The notes beneath the pieces are model-generated. The model worked only from the letters and a program-made list of their open reading frames with translations. It did not search any database and was not told the origin of the DNA. DNA of 64,000 nt from Streptomyces cynarae (GTDB lineage Bacteria; Actinomycetota; Actinomycetes; Streptomycetales; Streptomycetaceae): assembly GCF_025642135.1 (NCBI RefSeq), contig NZ_CP106793.1, positions 558,001-622,000 of the forward strand. The letters are read 5' to 3'. Position numbers and translations under genes: made by a program. Position 1 is the stretch's first letter. Each line of letters opens with the position of its first letter. This document shows positions 18,274 to 26,279 of this stretch, one piece after another.

Positions 18274-18966
18274 ATGACTGTGTGGGACCGGCCGGAGCCG
18301 CCGACTCGCCCCGTGCCGCTCGACCGGGAGCGGATCGTCGCCGCCGCCATCGCGCTGGCCGATGAGGGCGGCTTGGAGGCGGTGTCGTTGCGCAAGGTCG
18401 CCGCCCGGCTGAACGCCGGCCCGATGCGGCTGTACGGATACATCTCCACGAAGGAAGAGCTGTTCGACCTCATGGTGGACGAGGTCCAAGCCGAGATCCT
18501 CCCCGAGGAGCAGCCCGGTGACTGGCGGGAGGCGCTGTGCATCCTCGCCCACCGCACCAGGCAGGCCGTTCTCCGTCACGAATGGCTGGCCGACCTGCTC
18601 GGCGGCCGCCCGAGCCTGGGCCCGAACGGCCTCGCCGTGACCGAGGCCACCCTGGCCGCCCTCGACGGCCTCGCCGACATCGACACCGTCATGCGCGCCG
18701 TGGAGACTGTCAGCGCCTACTTCACCGGCGCGATCAGGCGTGAGATCGCGAACCTGCGGGCCGAGCGCGCCACGGGCCTGTCCAAGCGCGACTGGCAGCG
18801 CGCCCACGGCCCGCATGTGACGCGAATGTTGGCCACGGGCCGCTTCCCGGCGCTGGCCAGGGCCGTGTACGACGGCACGGACGTGGACGCCGAGGCATCC
18901 TTCGCGACCGGCCTGGACTGGGTCCTCGACGCCGTGGCCGCCAAGCTCACCCGGCCGCCGGCGTGA
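18274..18966 (+). CDS. TetR-family repressor
   Basis: 230 residues. The N-terminal helix-turn-helix (about 19-65) reads ERIVAAAIALADEGG, SLRKVAARLNAGPMRLYGY and STKEELFDLMVD, typical of the TetR/AcrR family with a TetR_C ligand domain behind it. The ATG at 18274 lies only 19 bases beyond the operator, so operator binding should block its own transcript as well as the divergent monooxygenase. No strong Shine-Dalgarno is visible; a leaderless or short-leader transcript is possible. The ligand is probably the monooxygenase substrate. Confidence 0.9.
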   Translation: MTVWDRPEPPTRPVPLDRERIVAAAIALADEGGLEAVSLRKVAARLNAGPMRLYGYISTKEELFDLMVDEVQAEILPEEQPGDWREALCILAHRTRQAVLRHEWLADLLGGRPSLGPNGLAVTEATLAALDGLADIDTVMRAVETVSAYFTGAIRREIANLRAERATGLSKRDWQRAHGPHVTRMLATGRFPALARAVYDGTDVDAEASFATGLDWVLDAVAAKLTRPPA

Positions 18967-19283
18967 CGCTCAACTCCTGCCGGATGCGAGCGAGGTCGGG
19001 CCGTTGTCCACGGGCCGTGCGAACTTGCGCCGCCACCACTGCATGACCTTGGTGTTGCCATCGCAGTGCCGGGAGCGTCTGCTCCTCGAGCGCCCGCGGC
19101 CCGCGACTCCCGCAAGCACGCCGTGGAGGAAGCCGCCGGCCAGGAGACCGAGGCGTAACCGTGGCGGACGGCCGCCTGGACCAGCTTCGGCCCCAGTCGG
19201 TCGAGCTTGAGGAAAGCCTCCTGGCGCGGAGGTCCGTCTCCGTTGCTGCCGAGTCGTGCCCGGCAGCAAGGAAACGTCAGGGT
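18967..19283. other. Gap between convergent genes, no supported gene
   Basis: This 317-base stretch lies between the TetR and GNAT stops. A minus-strand frame ending near 18970 contains DGNTKVMQWWRRKFARP, faintly like the tail of a transposase, but it is too short and diverged to call. Confidence 0.4.
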
Positions 19284-19793
19284 TCAGCCCTGAGCCTCAG
19301 CCGGTACGTTGAACGTGATCCAGGTGTCAGGTGGCAGATCTGGGCGCTCCGGTACCGGCCTGCGCGCCTCAGTCCATACGTCGCCGGCGATCTCGGTAGC
19401 AACGCGGCGCCAGAATCCGACTGCGGCGACATTGCTCTCCTGGAAGGCGACTTCCCACGGCCCCGGATGTTTCGCCACGACCTCTTGAACGGCTCGCAGC
19501 CCGATCCCCGTCCTGCGTGCGCCGCGGACCACGAAGAAGCTGCTCAGCACGCGCGTCGGAGCAGTCAGGCTGCGGACGAAAGCGAGACCAACGGGGGATG
19601 CGCCACTGGTCAAGAGATAGGGCGCCCAGTCGGCCTGCGCGAATGCGGCTTGGAGCCGATCGCTCCGAAAGGTTCCGTCGGGGTTGGGCAGAGCACCGCT
19701 GAACTCCGACATGTCGTGTCGGAAGAGCAACCAGAGACGCTCCAGTATCGGTTGGTCGGCCGCATCGGCGAGGCGCACGGATACGTCGGTCAT
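19284..19793 (-). CDS. GNAT-family N-acetyltransferase
   Basis: 169 residues with the GNAT order: an N-terminal strand and helix with RLADAADQPILERL, the beta-4 strand SSFFVVRGARR, the acetyl-CoA pyrophosphate loop RRTGIGLRAVQEV (about 92-104) and a late ESNVAAVGFWRRV segment. It should transfer an acetyl group from acetyl-CoA to an amine; the acceptor is unknown. The ATG at 19793 follows AAGGAG with 4-5 bases between. A strong hairpin with a T-tract lies about 110 bases upstream on the same strand, which could be an upstream terminator or an attenuator in its leader. Confidence 0.85.
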   Translation of the reverse strand: MTDVSVRLADAADQPILERLWLLFRHDMSEFSGALPNPDGTFRSDRLQAAFAQADWAPYLLTSGASPVGLAFVRSLTAPTRVLSSFFVVRGARRTGIGLRAVQEVVAKHPGPWEVAFQESNVAAVGFWRRVATEIAGDVWTEARRPVPERPDLPPDTWITFNVPAEAQG

Positions 19794-19902
19794 GAGTCTC
19801 CTTCAGGTTGCATGTTCCATGGCGTTTGGGCCCTCTTGGGCTCGGCGAGTGCGGCACGATCGCGGAGGGTGCCCGTTGCGTCGGTGGGCGAGCCCGGACA
19901 TG

Positions 19903-19946
19903 AAAAAAGCCTCCCTGGCGGGGGCGATGCCCGGCCGGGAAGGCTT
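19903..19946 (-). terminator. Intrinsic-terminator-like hairpin upstream of the GNAT gene
   Basis: On the minus strand a 12-bp GC-rich stem with two small bulges (arms 19907-19919 and 19934-19946) is followed directly by six T residues (19908-19903). This looks like a true Rho-independent terminator, unusual in this GC-rich DNA. It ends transcription from the transposase-remnant side or attenuates a leader of the acetyltransferase gene. Confidence 0.65.
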
Positions 19947-20030
19947 GACTACTGACAGACAACTTATCAGGTTCCCCAATGCGCCTCCGCCCTGGAGGTC
20001 GGGTCAACTCGGTTGATCTCAGCGGCGTAC

Positions 20031-20058
20031 TGAGACTTGTCCCGTAACTGGTCTTCGA
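20031..20058. repeat. Left copy of a 28-bp inverted repeat (IS end)
   Basis: TGAGACTTGTCCCGTAACTG and the following eight bases match the reverse complement of 21455-21482 at 27 of 28 positions. Each copy lies next to a transposase C-terminal remnant, so both are the same end of an IS5-like element. Confidence 0.8.
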
Positions 20059-20250
20059 ATGGGCATGGCCCAGGTCGGTCGCCGTGCGGCACCCTCGTCC
20101 ATCCGGCGAGGGCGAGGTTGTGCAGGTGGGCGATGCCGCCAACAGAACCCGGTCCTCCAACTGCAGCCCACAGGACCGGCCCTTGCGGACCGGGTCCGCG
20201 CCCTGCCACAAAAAGATCACGGCATCGTGTCCAGCGAGCCATGGGGGGCA
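20031..20250 (-). mobile_element. Internally deleted IS5-family-like transposase remnant, minus strand
   Basis: On the minus strand an N-terminal-like stretch with HDAVIFLWQGADPVRKGR and LQLEDRVLLAAS is followed, after a frame change near 20130, by GGIAHLHNLALAG, the typical C-terminal end of actinomycete IS5-group transposases. EDQLRDKSQ and the inverted repeat then follow. About 200 codons of the catalytic core are missing, so the element cannot transpose by itself. Confidence 0.6.
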
Positions 20251-20285
20251 GCCGACAGAGGCCGGACCGGGGATACCCTCGGACG

Positions 20286-21269
20286 ATGTCGAATCGGGCG
20301 GTAGCAGCTGGAGTAGGTCTCGCACGGGTGATGGCGCACTGCGGGGGCAGCCCATCAGCAGCCGTGCACTATCTGGCGGGTGCCATCGCCTCCGCTCCTG
20401 AGAACCCCGAGCCCTATGCGGTTCTTGCCGAGTTGTGGAGGGACAAGCCGTCAGAGCTGGCCGAAGTCGTCCAGGGTGCCGACTCCTTGAGGACGGTACT
20501 GGCGCAGTCGTACATCAGCTTCCTTCGGGACGACATGGACGGCGCGGCGCTGGCGATCGGATCGGTCACGGGTGTGCGGCCCGACATCGCCTGGGCCAAA
20601 GCCCCCTGGTTCAGCGATGCACGATTTCTCGGTGTGGTCAGTGCCGATGCTCTGGCCGAGGCCGCCATGCGGACGATGGACTATGGCCGTGATCTGGACA
20701 CCGAAAGCATGCGGGAACGATTTCGGCCCTGGTTCGAAGCCATCGACGTGGTCTCTGCCCGCCAGCCGGTGCCGGAGGCGTTGGCCAAGATGGCGATCTT
20801 GCTCCGGGCATGCGGTCTCACCGATGCGTCGTTTGCCCTCTGCGACCAGGCGGACTCCGTTGAGCGGATCATGCTGACGGAAGTAGTGCGAGCGGGCACG
20901 TGGCGCAAGCTGGGGGATCTTCAGCAGACCGTGGCGGCGTTCGAGCGGGCTCTTGCCCTAGAACCGGCCAACTGGTCGCTCTATCTCGACCTGGCCGATG
21001 TGCGTGCCGAGCAGGGCGACTTCACCTCTGCGGTCCGGCTGATCGATCAGGGGACGACGTACGAGCCGGCTGAGCTCTCACTTCGCGCGGCCGGGGCCGC
21101 CTACCGTGCACGACTGACCGGCTCGCGTGCCGATCTGAGCGAACTCATCGAACTGGCGCCGAATCTGCCGAACGACTCGTACCGGGACCTGCTGATTGAT
21201 CACGCGTGTGCTGGTCCCGCGCTGCCGGCCGAACTCGTGGCTGCGGCCCGGCGCATCCAGAACAGCTGA
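20286..21269 (+). CDS. TPR-like repeat protein of unknown function
   Basis: 327 residues, soluble, with no signal peptide or membrane helix. The C-terminal part has tetratricopeptide-like helices: GDLQQTVAAFERALALEPANWSLYLDLADVRAEQGDFTSAVRLIDQ spans about two repeats (near 225-270). The N-terminal HYLAGAIASAPENPEPYAVLAELW is a third. TPR proteins act as protein-binding scaffolds; no partner is evident. I chose the ATG at 20286 because the frame upstream runs through a transposase remnant. The gene lies between two inverted IS remnants, so it may have been carried or trapped there. It is intact. Confidence 0.75.
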   Translation: MSNRAVAAGVGLARVMAHCGGSPSAAVHYLAGAIASAPENPEPYAVLAELWRDKPSELAEVVQGADSLRTVLAQSYISFLRDDMDGAALAIGSVTGVRPDIAWAKAPWFSDARFLGVVSADALAEAAMRTMDYGRDLDTESMRERFRPWFEAIDVVSARQPVPEALAKMAILLRACGLTDASFALCDQADSVERIMLTEVVRAGTWRKLGDLQQTVAAFERALALEPANWSLYLDLADVRAEQGDFTSAVRLIDQGTTYEPAELSLRAAGAAYRARLTGSRADLSELIELAPNLPNDSYRDLLIDHACAGPALPAELVAAARRIQNS

Positions 21270-21344
21270 GGCTCCGCTCCCCCACGAGCAGCAGCGCCAG
21301 CCGGCAAGTGCCCAGCATCGCGACCCAAGCCCAGGTTCCCGCGC

Positions 21345-21482
21345 GACCGCCACGTCAAGGACGACGGCATCCACGCCATGCTTGGCACCGCCCGCCTACA
21401 CAACCGCTCTCGGCCGCATGACTCCCCAAGTGCAGGGGGATCCACCTGCTGCAGTCGAAGATCAGTTACGGGACAAGTCTCA
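21345..21482 (+). mobile_element. C-terminal IS5-family-like transposase remnant, plus strand
   Basis: Plus-strand codons from about 21352 read VKDDGIHAMLGTARLHN, matching the usual GDGVHHAMLGIARLHN end of IS5-group transposases. EDQLRDKSQ and the 28-bp repeat follow. Only the last few dozen codons remain. It points away from the copy at 20031-20250, with the TPR gene between them. Confidence 0.6.
21455..21482. repeat. Right copy of the 28-bp inverted repeat (IS end)
   Basis: It is the reverse complement of 20031-20058 with one mismatch, and ends ACGGGACAAGTCTCA. The two copies lie about 1.45 kb apart and face outward. Confidence 0.8.
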
Positions 21483-21722
21483 GGCGCCGAAGCCTTCACG
21501 TTCGCGGTCCCAGTTGCCGGGGCCCGCGCCCTGGAACGGCTGCCGTGACCACATGGTCCGCCTCCCCGTTCGAGGCGGGCGGCCCGGCGGTCACCGGGGA
21601 CTGGGCCGACGAGACGACCGCCCCGGCACCTGGCGTGACTGGGTCGGGCTGTATGTCAGCGATGAACGGGGCGTCATCCGATGACCTGCCCGGCGGTGGT
21701 TCGCTGGCGGGCCGGAGGCGTG
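21483..21722. other. Gap after the IS remnant, no supported gene
   Basis: A plus-strand frame is open but ends in an unrecognised WRDWVGLYVSDERGVIR tail, possibly a decayed gene fragment. No regulatory element stands out. Confidence 0.35.
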
Positions 21723-22364
21723 TCAGCGGGTGCTGCGCAGGACGGCCCATGTGCCCCAGCCGGCTTCGGACTCGGTCGCCTGCCAGGCGCCGGGCAGGGC
21801 TGTGGCGACGGCAGTGGCGGGAAGGTACAGCGGGCCGTCGCTGCCGAGCTGGTTGATCCACAGCAGTACTCCGTCGTGTGTCAGGACGCGGGCGGTCTCG
21901 GCAGGGAACAGCAGCATGTCGATCGCGGCGATGACGGAGACGGAGGAGTCCGGCAGCGGCAGTGCGCTCGCGTCGGCCTGGACGCGTACCGGTGAGCGGC
22001 CATGGGCCTCCTGCAACATGCGTAGCGACAGGTCCACGCTGATCACCTGCGGGAAGACGGTACTCAGCAGGGGGGTGAACAGGCCGGTGCCCGAACCGAG
22101 TTCAAGGCAGGGGCCCGTAGGCAGTGGCCCTCCACGGGTGAGCGCGTCGCGCAGGGGGTCGTCGCGGCCGGTGGCGCGGGTGGTGTCCCAGTCGGTGGCG
22201 AGCTGGTCGAACTGCGCGGCGATGAACTGGGCTGTCTCAGCCGTCCAGGGCCGCCGTCCGGCAGCCAGGTCATGGGCGAAGGCCCGTAAGACGTCGGCGG
22301 TGCCGGGCGGCGGAACCGGTTTGCCGTCCGGGCTGGGCAGGACGCGCGGCAAGATGGCAGTCAC
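21723..22364 (-). CDS. Class I SAM-dependent methyltransferase
   Basis: 213 residues. Motif I is CLELGSGTGLFTPLLS (about 88-103), the acidic loop is ISVDLSLRML, and VSVIAAIDMLLFPAETARVL matches motifs II-III of UbiE/Methyltransf_11 enzymes. The start is a GTG at 22364 with GGAG 9 bases upstream. It lies 84 bases after the permease gene on the same strand and probably shares its transcript. If that permease exports metal- or metalloid-type compounds, a methyltransferase partner is plausible, but the acceptor cannot be read from the sequence. Confidence 0.82.
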   Translation of the reverse strand: MTAILPRVLPSPDGKPVPPPGTADVLRAFAHDLAAGRRPWTAETAQFIAAQFDQLATDWDTTRATGRDDPLRDALTRGGPLPTGPCLELGSGTGLFTPLLSTVFPQVISVDLSLRMLQEAHGRSPVRVQADASALPLPDSSVSVIAAIDMLLFPAETARVLTHDGVLLWINQLGSDGPLYLPATAVATALPGAWQATESEAGWGTWAVLRSTR

Positions 22365-22448
22365 AGAGCTACTCCAGCATGTCGACCCCGGTCAACGGAT
22401 CGGCCCGTGGGCAGAATCGGCCCTCCACCCACGGGTGGAGGCCGCACT

Positions 22449-23654
22449 TCAGTGGTGGTTCCCGCCGTGCGTGTCCCCTGCCGGGTGCCCATGCTGCAGA
22501 TGACCGGTGTGATCGTGGCCGGTGTCGGGTGGGCCGCCCATCATGCGGAGCATGGACAGCCCGCCGGTGCGCAGGAAGCGCACCAGGAGCACTGCGGCCA
22601 GGAGGAGGAAGGCGATGTTGAGCCAGGTCGTGTAGTTCCAGCTCACGCCCTCCGTGGGGATCTTCGCGTCGGCCTGGTCGGGGATCAGGCCGAGCCCGCC
22701 GAAGGCGAATTCGACGATGTACCCGGCGACGACCATCGCGAGGTAGAAGGTGCCGAGCAGGAAGGCGGCCGTCTTGGCGCCGTAGTACTTCCGGTAGATG
22801 TTGAGGATCGGCAGGATCAGCAGGTCGGCGAAGATGAATGCGACCACGCCGCCGAAGCTGATGCCGCCCTTCCACAGCACCACCGCCAGCGGCACGTTGC
22901 CGATGGAACACACGAATGAGGCAATCGCTACCAGCGGGCCGACGATCGGGCCCCACAGCTTGGCAGCGAGAGGGTGGCCTTCGAAGAAGAAGCCGCGCCA
23001 GAAGGAATCGGGAACCCAGGCGGCAATGGCACCGGCGATGAGCAGGCCAACGATCAGGTCGCGCAGGATCGCCGCCCACTCCATGACGAAGACATGCGAG
23101 GTCGAGGTGAAACCCTCGCGGGAGAACAGGCGCCGGGCGAAGGAGCCCTCACGGTGAACGGACATGTCCATCGCGGCGTGGCCCTCCATCGAGCCGGCCA
23201 GCCCGCGTTCAGCCTGCTCGCGGGCAGTGTGCAGGAGTCTGTCCCGCAGGAAGAGGCGGAACAGGACCGCCAGCAGGATGATCATGATCGGGCCGCCGAA
23301 GAATTCGGCGGCGGTGAACTGCCAGCCCATCAGCAGGGCCAGGATCACGCCGAGCTCGACGACCAGGTTGGTGGAGGCGATCTCGAAAGCCATCGCAGCG
23401 GTGAAATTCGCGCCTTTGCGGAACAGTGAGCGGGCCAGCGCGACGGCTGCGTAGGAGCAGGATGAAGAGGCCGCGCCCAGTCCGGCGGCGACGGCGAGTG
23501 TGCGGGGCCGGTCATCGCCCAGGAGCGAAACCACGGTGGACTTGCGAACCACGGCCTGGACGACAGCGGACAGCGCGAAGCCCAGAACCAGGGCCCAGGT
23601 GATCTCCCAGGTCATGGACCCGGCAATCGACAGTGCGTGCAGTACGGCGTGCAT
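22449..23654 (-). CDS. Permease of the ArsP/DUF318 family with His-rich tail
   Basis: 401 residues with eight to ten membrane helices. The family marks ASSSCSYAAVALARSLF and its second-half counterpart ASFVCSIGNVPLAVVLW carry the paired Cys-Ser motifs of PF03773 permeases. The large cytosolic loop (about 150-200) is charged. The C-terminus ends in a His-rich segment with ten His in about 25 residues, suggesting metal binding. ArsP members export organoarsenicals; others are uncharacterised. The ATG at 23654 has GGAAGGAAGG upstream. The methyltransferase gene follows it. Substrate assignment is by family only. Confidence 0.8.
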   Translation of the reverse strand: MHAVLHALSIAGSMTWEITWALVLGFALSAVVQAVVRKSTVVSLLGDDRPRTLAVAAGLGAASSSCSYAAVALARSLFRKGANFTAAMAFEIASTNLVVELGVILALLMGWQFTAAEFFGGPIMIILLAVLFRLFLRDRLLHTAREQAERGLAGSMEGHAAMDMSVHREGSFARRLFSREGFTSTSHVFVMEWAAILRDLIVGLLIAGAIAAWVPDSFWRGFFFEGHPLAAKLWGPIVGPLVAIASFVCSIGNVPLAVVLWKGGISFGGVVAFIFADLLILPILNIYRKYYGAKTAAFLLGTFYLAMVVAGYIVEFAFGGLGLIPDQADAKIPTEGVSWNYTTWLNIAFLLLAAVLLVRFLRTGGLSMLRMMGGPPDTGHDHTGHLQHGHPAGDTHGGNHH

Positions 23655-24128
23655 CTGTGAAGCCTTCCTTCCAAGGTGCGGACCGCCGCCCACAGACACG
23701 CCCTCTGTGGGTGCGCGTTCGCCGGACCAGCTTGCCACCAGTTGCCGGAGGTGGGCAGCTCGGCGTGGAAGGGCAGGTCCGGGGCGCCGCTGTCGTCGCA
23801 CCATTGCGTGACGGCGGCGACCTGGCGGATCAACCGCCGACGAAAGAAACGGCACCGAGATCGCCTTGCTCCCGATGAGTTGGTTGTCTCGGTCGGGAGG
23901 TGGACCTGTGCGCGCCGGCAGACTCACCGCTGCGACAGCACCCGGCTTCGTGCTTACGCCACCAGGCCGGGTCCCGCACCTGGCGGGCTCGCGATCCGCC
24001 CTCGGGGTCCGGCGGCCGAAACGTCGGACATCTCATGTCGTCGGCGGGTCGAGTTGAGCCGCCGACGATCGGGAGCCGGGGCTCCTGTGCTTCGCCGCAC
24101 GGTTGAGGGAGGCGGTAGCGTCCTCGGC
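23655..24128. other. Intergenic region between divergent genes, no supported gene
   Basis: These 474 bases must hold the promoters of the permease (minus) and the SUKH-like gene (plus). I see no clear regulator gene, operator or RNA. Confidence 0.45.
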
Positions 24129-24851
24129 ATGCTGGACGGTCCTGATGTGTCGGTGGCTCTGCGAGGCGGAGTGTGTACTCGCTCCCGTACCTGGAAGTTC
24201 GTGCGCTGGTTCGCCGACGCATGGACGAGCCGTCCGGTGGTGCCGGAAGACGGCTGCACCGCAGAGGAATTGGCGGCTGTGGAGGCTGATCTCGGCTTCG
24301 AGCTGCCGGCCGCTTTGAGTGAGGGGTACGCGCTCATCGGCCGTCGGGACGACCTGACCCGGCAACAGGACCCTCTGGTCAAGCCAACTGGCCTCTACAT
24401 CGATGACGCCCTCGGCGGCGTCCTGGTCTTCCGCCGCGAGAACCAGGACTGCGCCTTCTGGGGAATTCCGCTCGCCCAGATCGAGGAGGACGACCCACCG
24501 GTGGTGGTGGCATCACATCAGGGTTGGATTCCCTTTCTCGACCGGATGTCCCTTGCGTGGGTCGAACTGGTGCTGAGCGAGTCGCTCTTCGCGGCGGACA
24601 GTCTCTATGACGCCTGCGAGCTCCCCAACGCGCTCATGCCGGATCTCCACGCCCGCTATGCCCGGGTCGGCCTGCCCGACCATCCCATGTGGGCGAGCGA
24701 GGACGACTCGCCGGTCCGCTGGTACGCGGCTCCCGGCCGGTTGCTGCGCCGGGACGGCATTCAGGACCAGTCCTGGATCCACGCGCGTGGGCACACGATT
24801 TCCGATCTTGAGACCATCCGTGAAGAACTCCCAGGCCCCTGGGTCGGCTGA
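24129..24851 (+). CDS. SMI1/KNR4 (SUKH)-like protein
   Basis: 240 residues. EDGCTAEELAAVEADLGFELPAALSEGYALIGRRDDL is the SUKH opening, in which the conserved xxLG.xLPxxL..y turn and acidic surface are typical, followed by DDALGGVLVFRRENQDCAFWGIPL. SUKH proteins include many immunity proteins against polymorphic and contact-dependent toxins, as well as housekeeping members. No toxin gene is adjacent; the YD-repeat gene is 15 kb away. I chose the ATG at 24129; longer in-frame starts lack family similarity and no start has a strong ribosome binding site. Confidence 0.7.
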   Translation: MLDGPDVSVALRGGVCTRSRTWKFVRWFADAWTSRPVVPEDGCTAEELAAVEADLGFELPAALSEGYALIGRRDDLTRQQDPLVKPTGLYIDDALGGVLVFRRENQDCAFWGIPLAQIEEDDPPVVVASHQGWIPFLDRMSLAWVELVLSESLFAADSLYDACELPNALMPDLHARYARVGLPDHPMWASEDDSPVRWYAAPGRLLRRDGIQDQSWIHARGHTISDLETIREELPGPWVG

Positions 24852-24857
24852 AGCCAC

Positions 24858-24876
24858 GCCCACCACCGGTGTGGGC
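24858..24876. terminator. Hairpin after the SUKH-like gene
   Basis: GCCCAC (24858-24863) and GTGGGC (24871-24876) form a perfect 6-bp stem with a 7-base loop, starting 7 bases after the stop codon. There is no T-run, so termination would be of the GC-hairpin kind common in Streptomyces. Confidence 0.4.
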
Positions 24877-25056
24877 ATGTTCTGAGCCCTTGCGTTCCCG
24901 TGCTCGGACTCACTGCTGAGCTATGAGGAACGGCTGGTGGGGGGAGGCCACTGGGACTCCAACGGGCGATGTCCGAGGTGGGACGGTTGGTACGCTGACG
25001 CGGTCGATCGACATGTGCCGGGCGGACGGCCGCCCGAGCTGCCGGCGCGGTGGGGG

Positions 25057-25848
25057 ATGACGATGTACTCACGGGGTCCACGACGAGCACGGGTCGACTC
25101 CCGGAATCCATGGTTCCGGCATTACCGGGTCGAACGTCCGCGGCTACGGCTGGTCTGCTTCCCGCATGCCGGGGGCACCGCGACCCTGTACGCGACCTGG
25201 GCGTCCCGGCTGGAGGAGGGGACGGAGCTACTCGCGGTGCAGTACCCGGGGCGGCAGGACCGGCTCGCCGAGCCGTGCGCGACGTCCATGACGGAGCTGG
25301 CCGACGCCGTCACGGCCGCGCTGGTCCCCCATCTCGACGTGCCGGTGGCCCTGTTCGGGCACAGCATGGGCAGCGCCGTCGCCTACGAGGTGGCGCGACG
25401 CCTGACGCGTACGGCCGGTGCCGAGACCGTCGCACTGCTGGTGTCCGCTCGGAGTGCGCCCCACCTGCACGGCACCTCGGCCGGCGACGCGTTCGACGAC
25501 GTACGGCTGCTGGAGTCGGTGAAGCGGCTGGCCGGACCCGATGCGGCGGCGTACGAGCACCCGGACTTGCGCGACGTCCTGATGCCGTCGCTGCGCGCCG
25601 ACTACCGGTTGCTGGGCGCCTACCGCCCCGGCCCGCCGACCGAGCGGCTGTCGGTCCCGGTCACGGTCTACGGCGGCGACAGGGACCCGGCCTGCCCGGT
25701 CGCGGACCTGGACAGCTGGGCGGAGGTCACCGACACCGGCCAGGAGACCGTGGTCTTCTCCGGGGGACACTTCTATCTTCGGGAGCACGAGGAGGCGCTG
25801 CTGGAGCACATCGGCTCCCGTCTCCCGCCGCGCGTCGGCGCGCCCTGA
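25057..25848 (+). CDS. Type II thioesterase of the NRPS cluster
   Basis: 263 residues, alpha/beta-hydrolase fold. The start has LRLVCFPHAGGTATLYATW, the nucleophile elbow is FGHSMGSAVAYE (Ser about 103), a Gly-Gly-Asp follows in VYGGDRDPAC and the catalytic His is in SGGHFYLREHE. This is the discrete TEII (GrsT/RifR-like) family, which removes wrongly loaded or stalled acyl groups from carrier-protein arms and so keeps an NRPS working. The ATG at 25057 follows a G-rich stretch. It is the leftmost gene I assign to the cluster and lies on the same strand as the P450, cyclase and NRPS genes. Confidence 0.92.
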   Translation: MTMYSRGPRRARVDSRNPWFRHYRVERPRLRLVCFPHAGGTATLYATWASRLEEGTELLAVQYPGRQDRLAEPCATSMTELADAVTAALVPHLDVPVALFGHSMGSAVAYEVARRLTRTAGAETVALLVSARSAPHLHGTSAGDAFDDVRLLESVKRLAGPDAAAYEHPDLRDVLMPSLRADYRLLGAYRPGPPTERLSVPVTVYGGDRDPACPVADLDSWAEVTDTGQETVVFSGGHFYLREHEEALLEHIGSRLPPRVGAP

Positions 25849-25859
25849 GGCCACGGCGC

Positions 25860-26210
25860 TCATGACCCCGCCACCCGGTACACCACCACCCGGTGGTCCG
25901 GGTCGCGGACGACCTCGTCCAGCATCCCCAGGTAGTCCTCAACCACGCGCCGGGCGGCCGCTTCGTCGCACAGGGCGGCGTGGTGCTCCAGGTGACCGTC
26001 GAACCCTCCGCCCGGGGTCTCGTCGACAGCGGGCGTCGCGTCGAACTTCGCGGTGCCGGTGGCGCAGGGCGCCAGCGTGATCACTGCTCCGTGGACCTCC
26101 GTTCCGCCACTGTCCCGGCGATCGAACGGTTCGGCGTGTTCGTAGCGCTGGACGACGGCCCCGACCACCCGGTCTTCCCCGAGGTCGGGTTCTTCATCTC
26201 GCCCGCCGAG
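25860..26210 (-). pseudogene. Decayed NRPS condensation-domain fragment
   Basis: The minus-strand frame ending at 25860 reads TGTAKFDATPAVDE, GGGFDGHLEHHAALCDEAAA and LGMLDEVVRDPDHRV. It matches the end of NRPS condensation domains, where GTAKFDL.L.L.e, G.LEY.tdLFd..t and DPdrrv occur in this order and spacing. The two catalytic His, the N-terminal half and any A or T domain are absent. It lies antisense to the rest of the cluster and ends 9 bases after the thioesterase stop. I read it as the stub of an older NRPS-type gene. Confidence 0.6.
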
Positions 26211-26279
26211 CTGTCCTGGCGGCGCCTTGAAGCGGGTTGGATGCGACGCCCAGGACCGCGTCCTTCCCCGCACTCCCCT

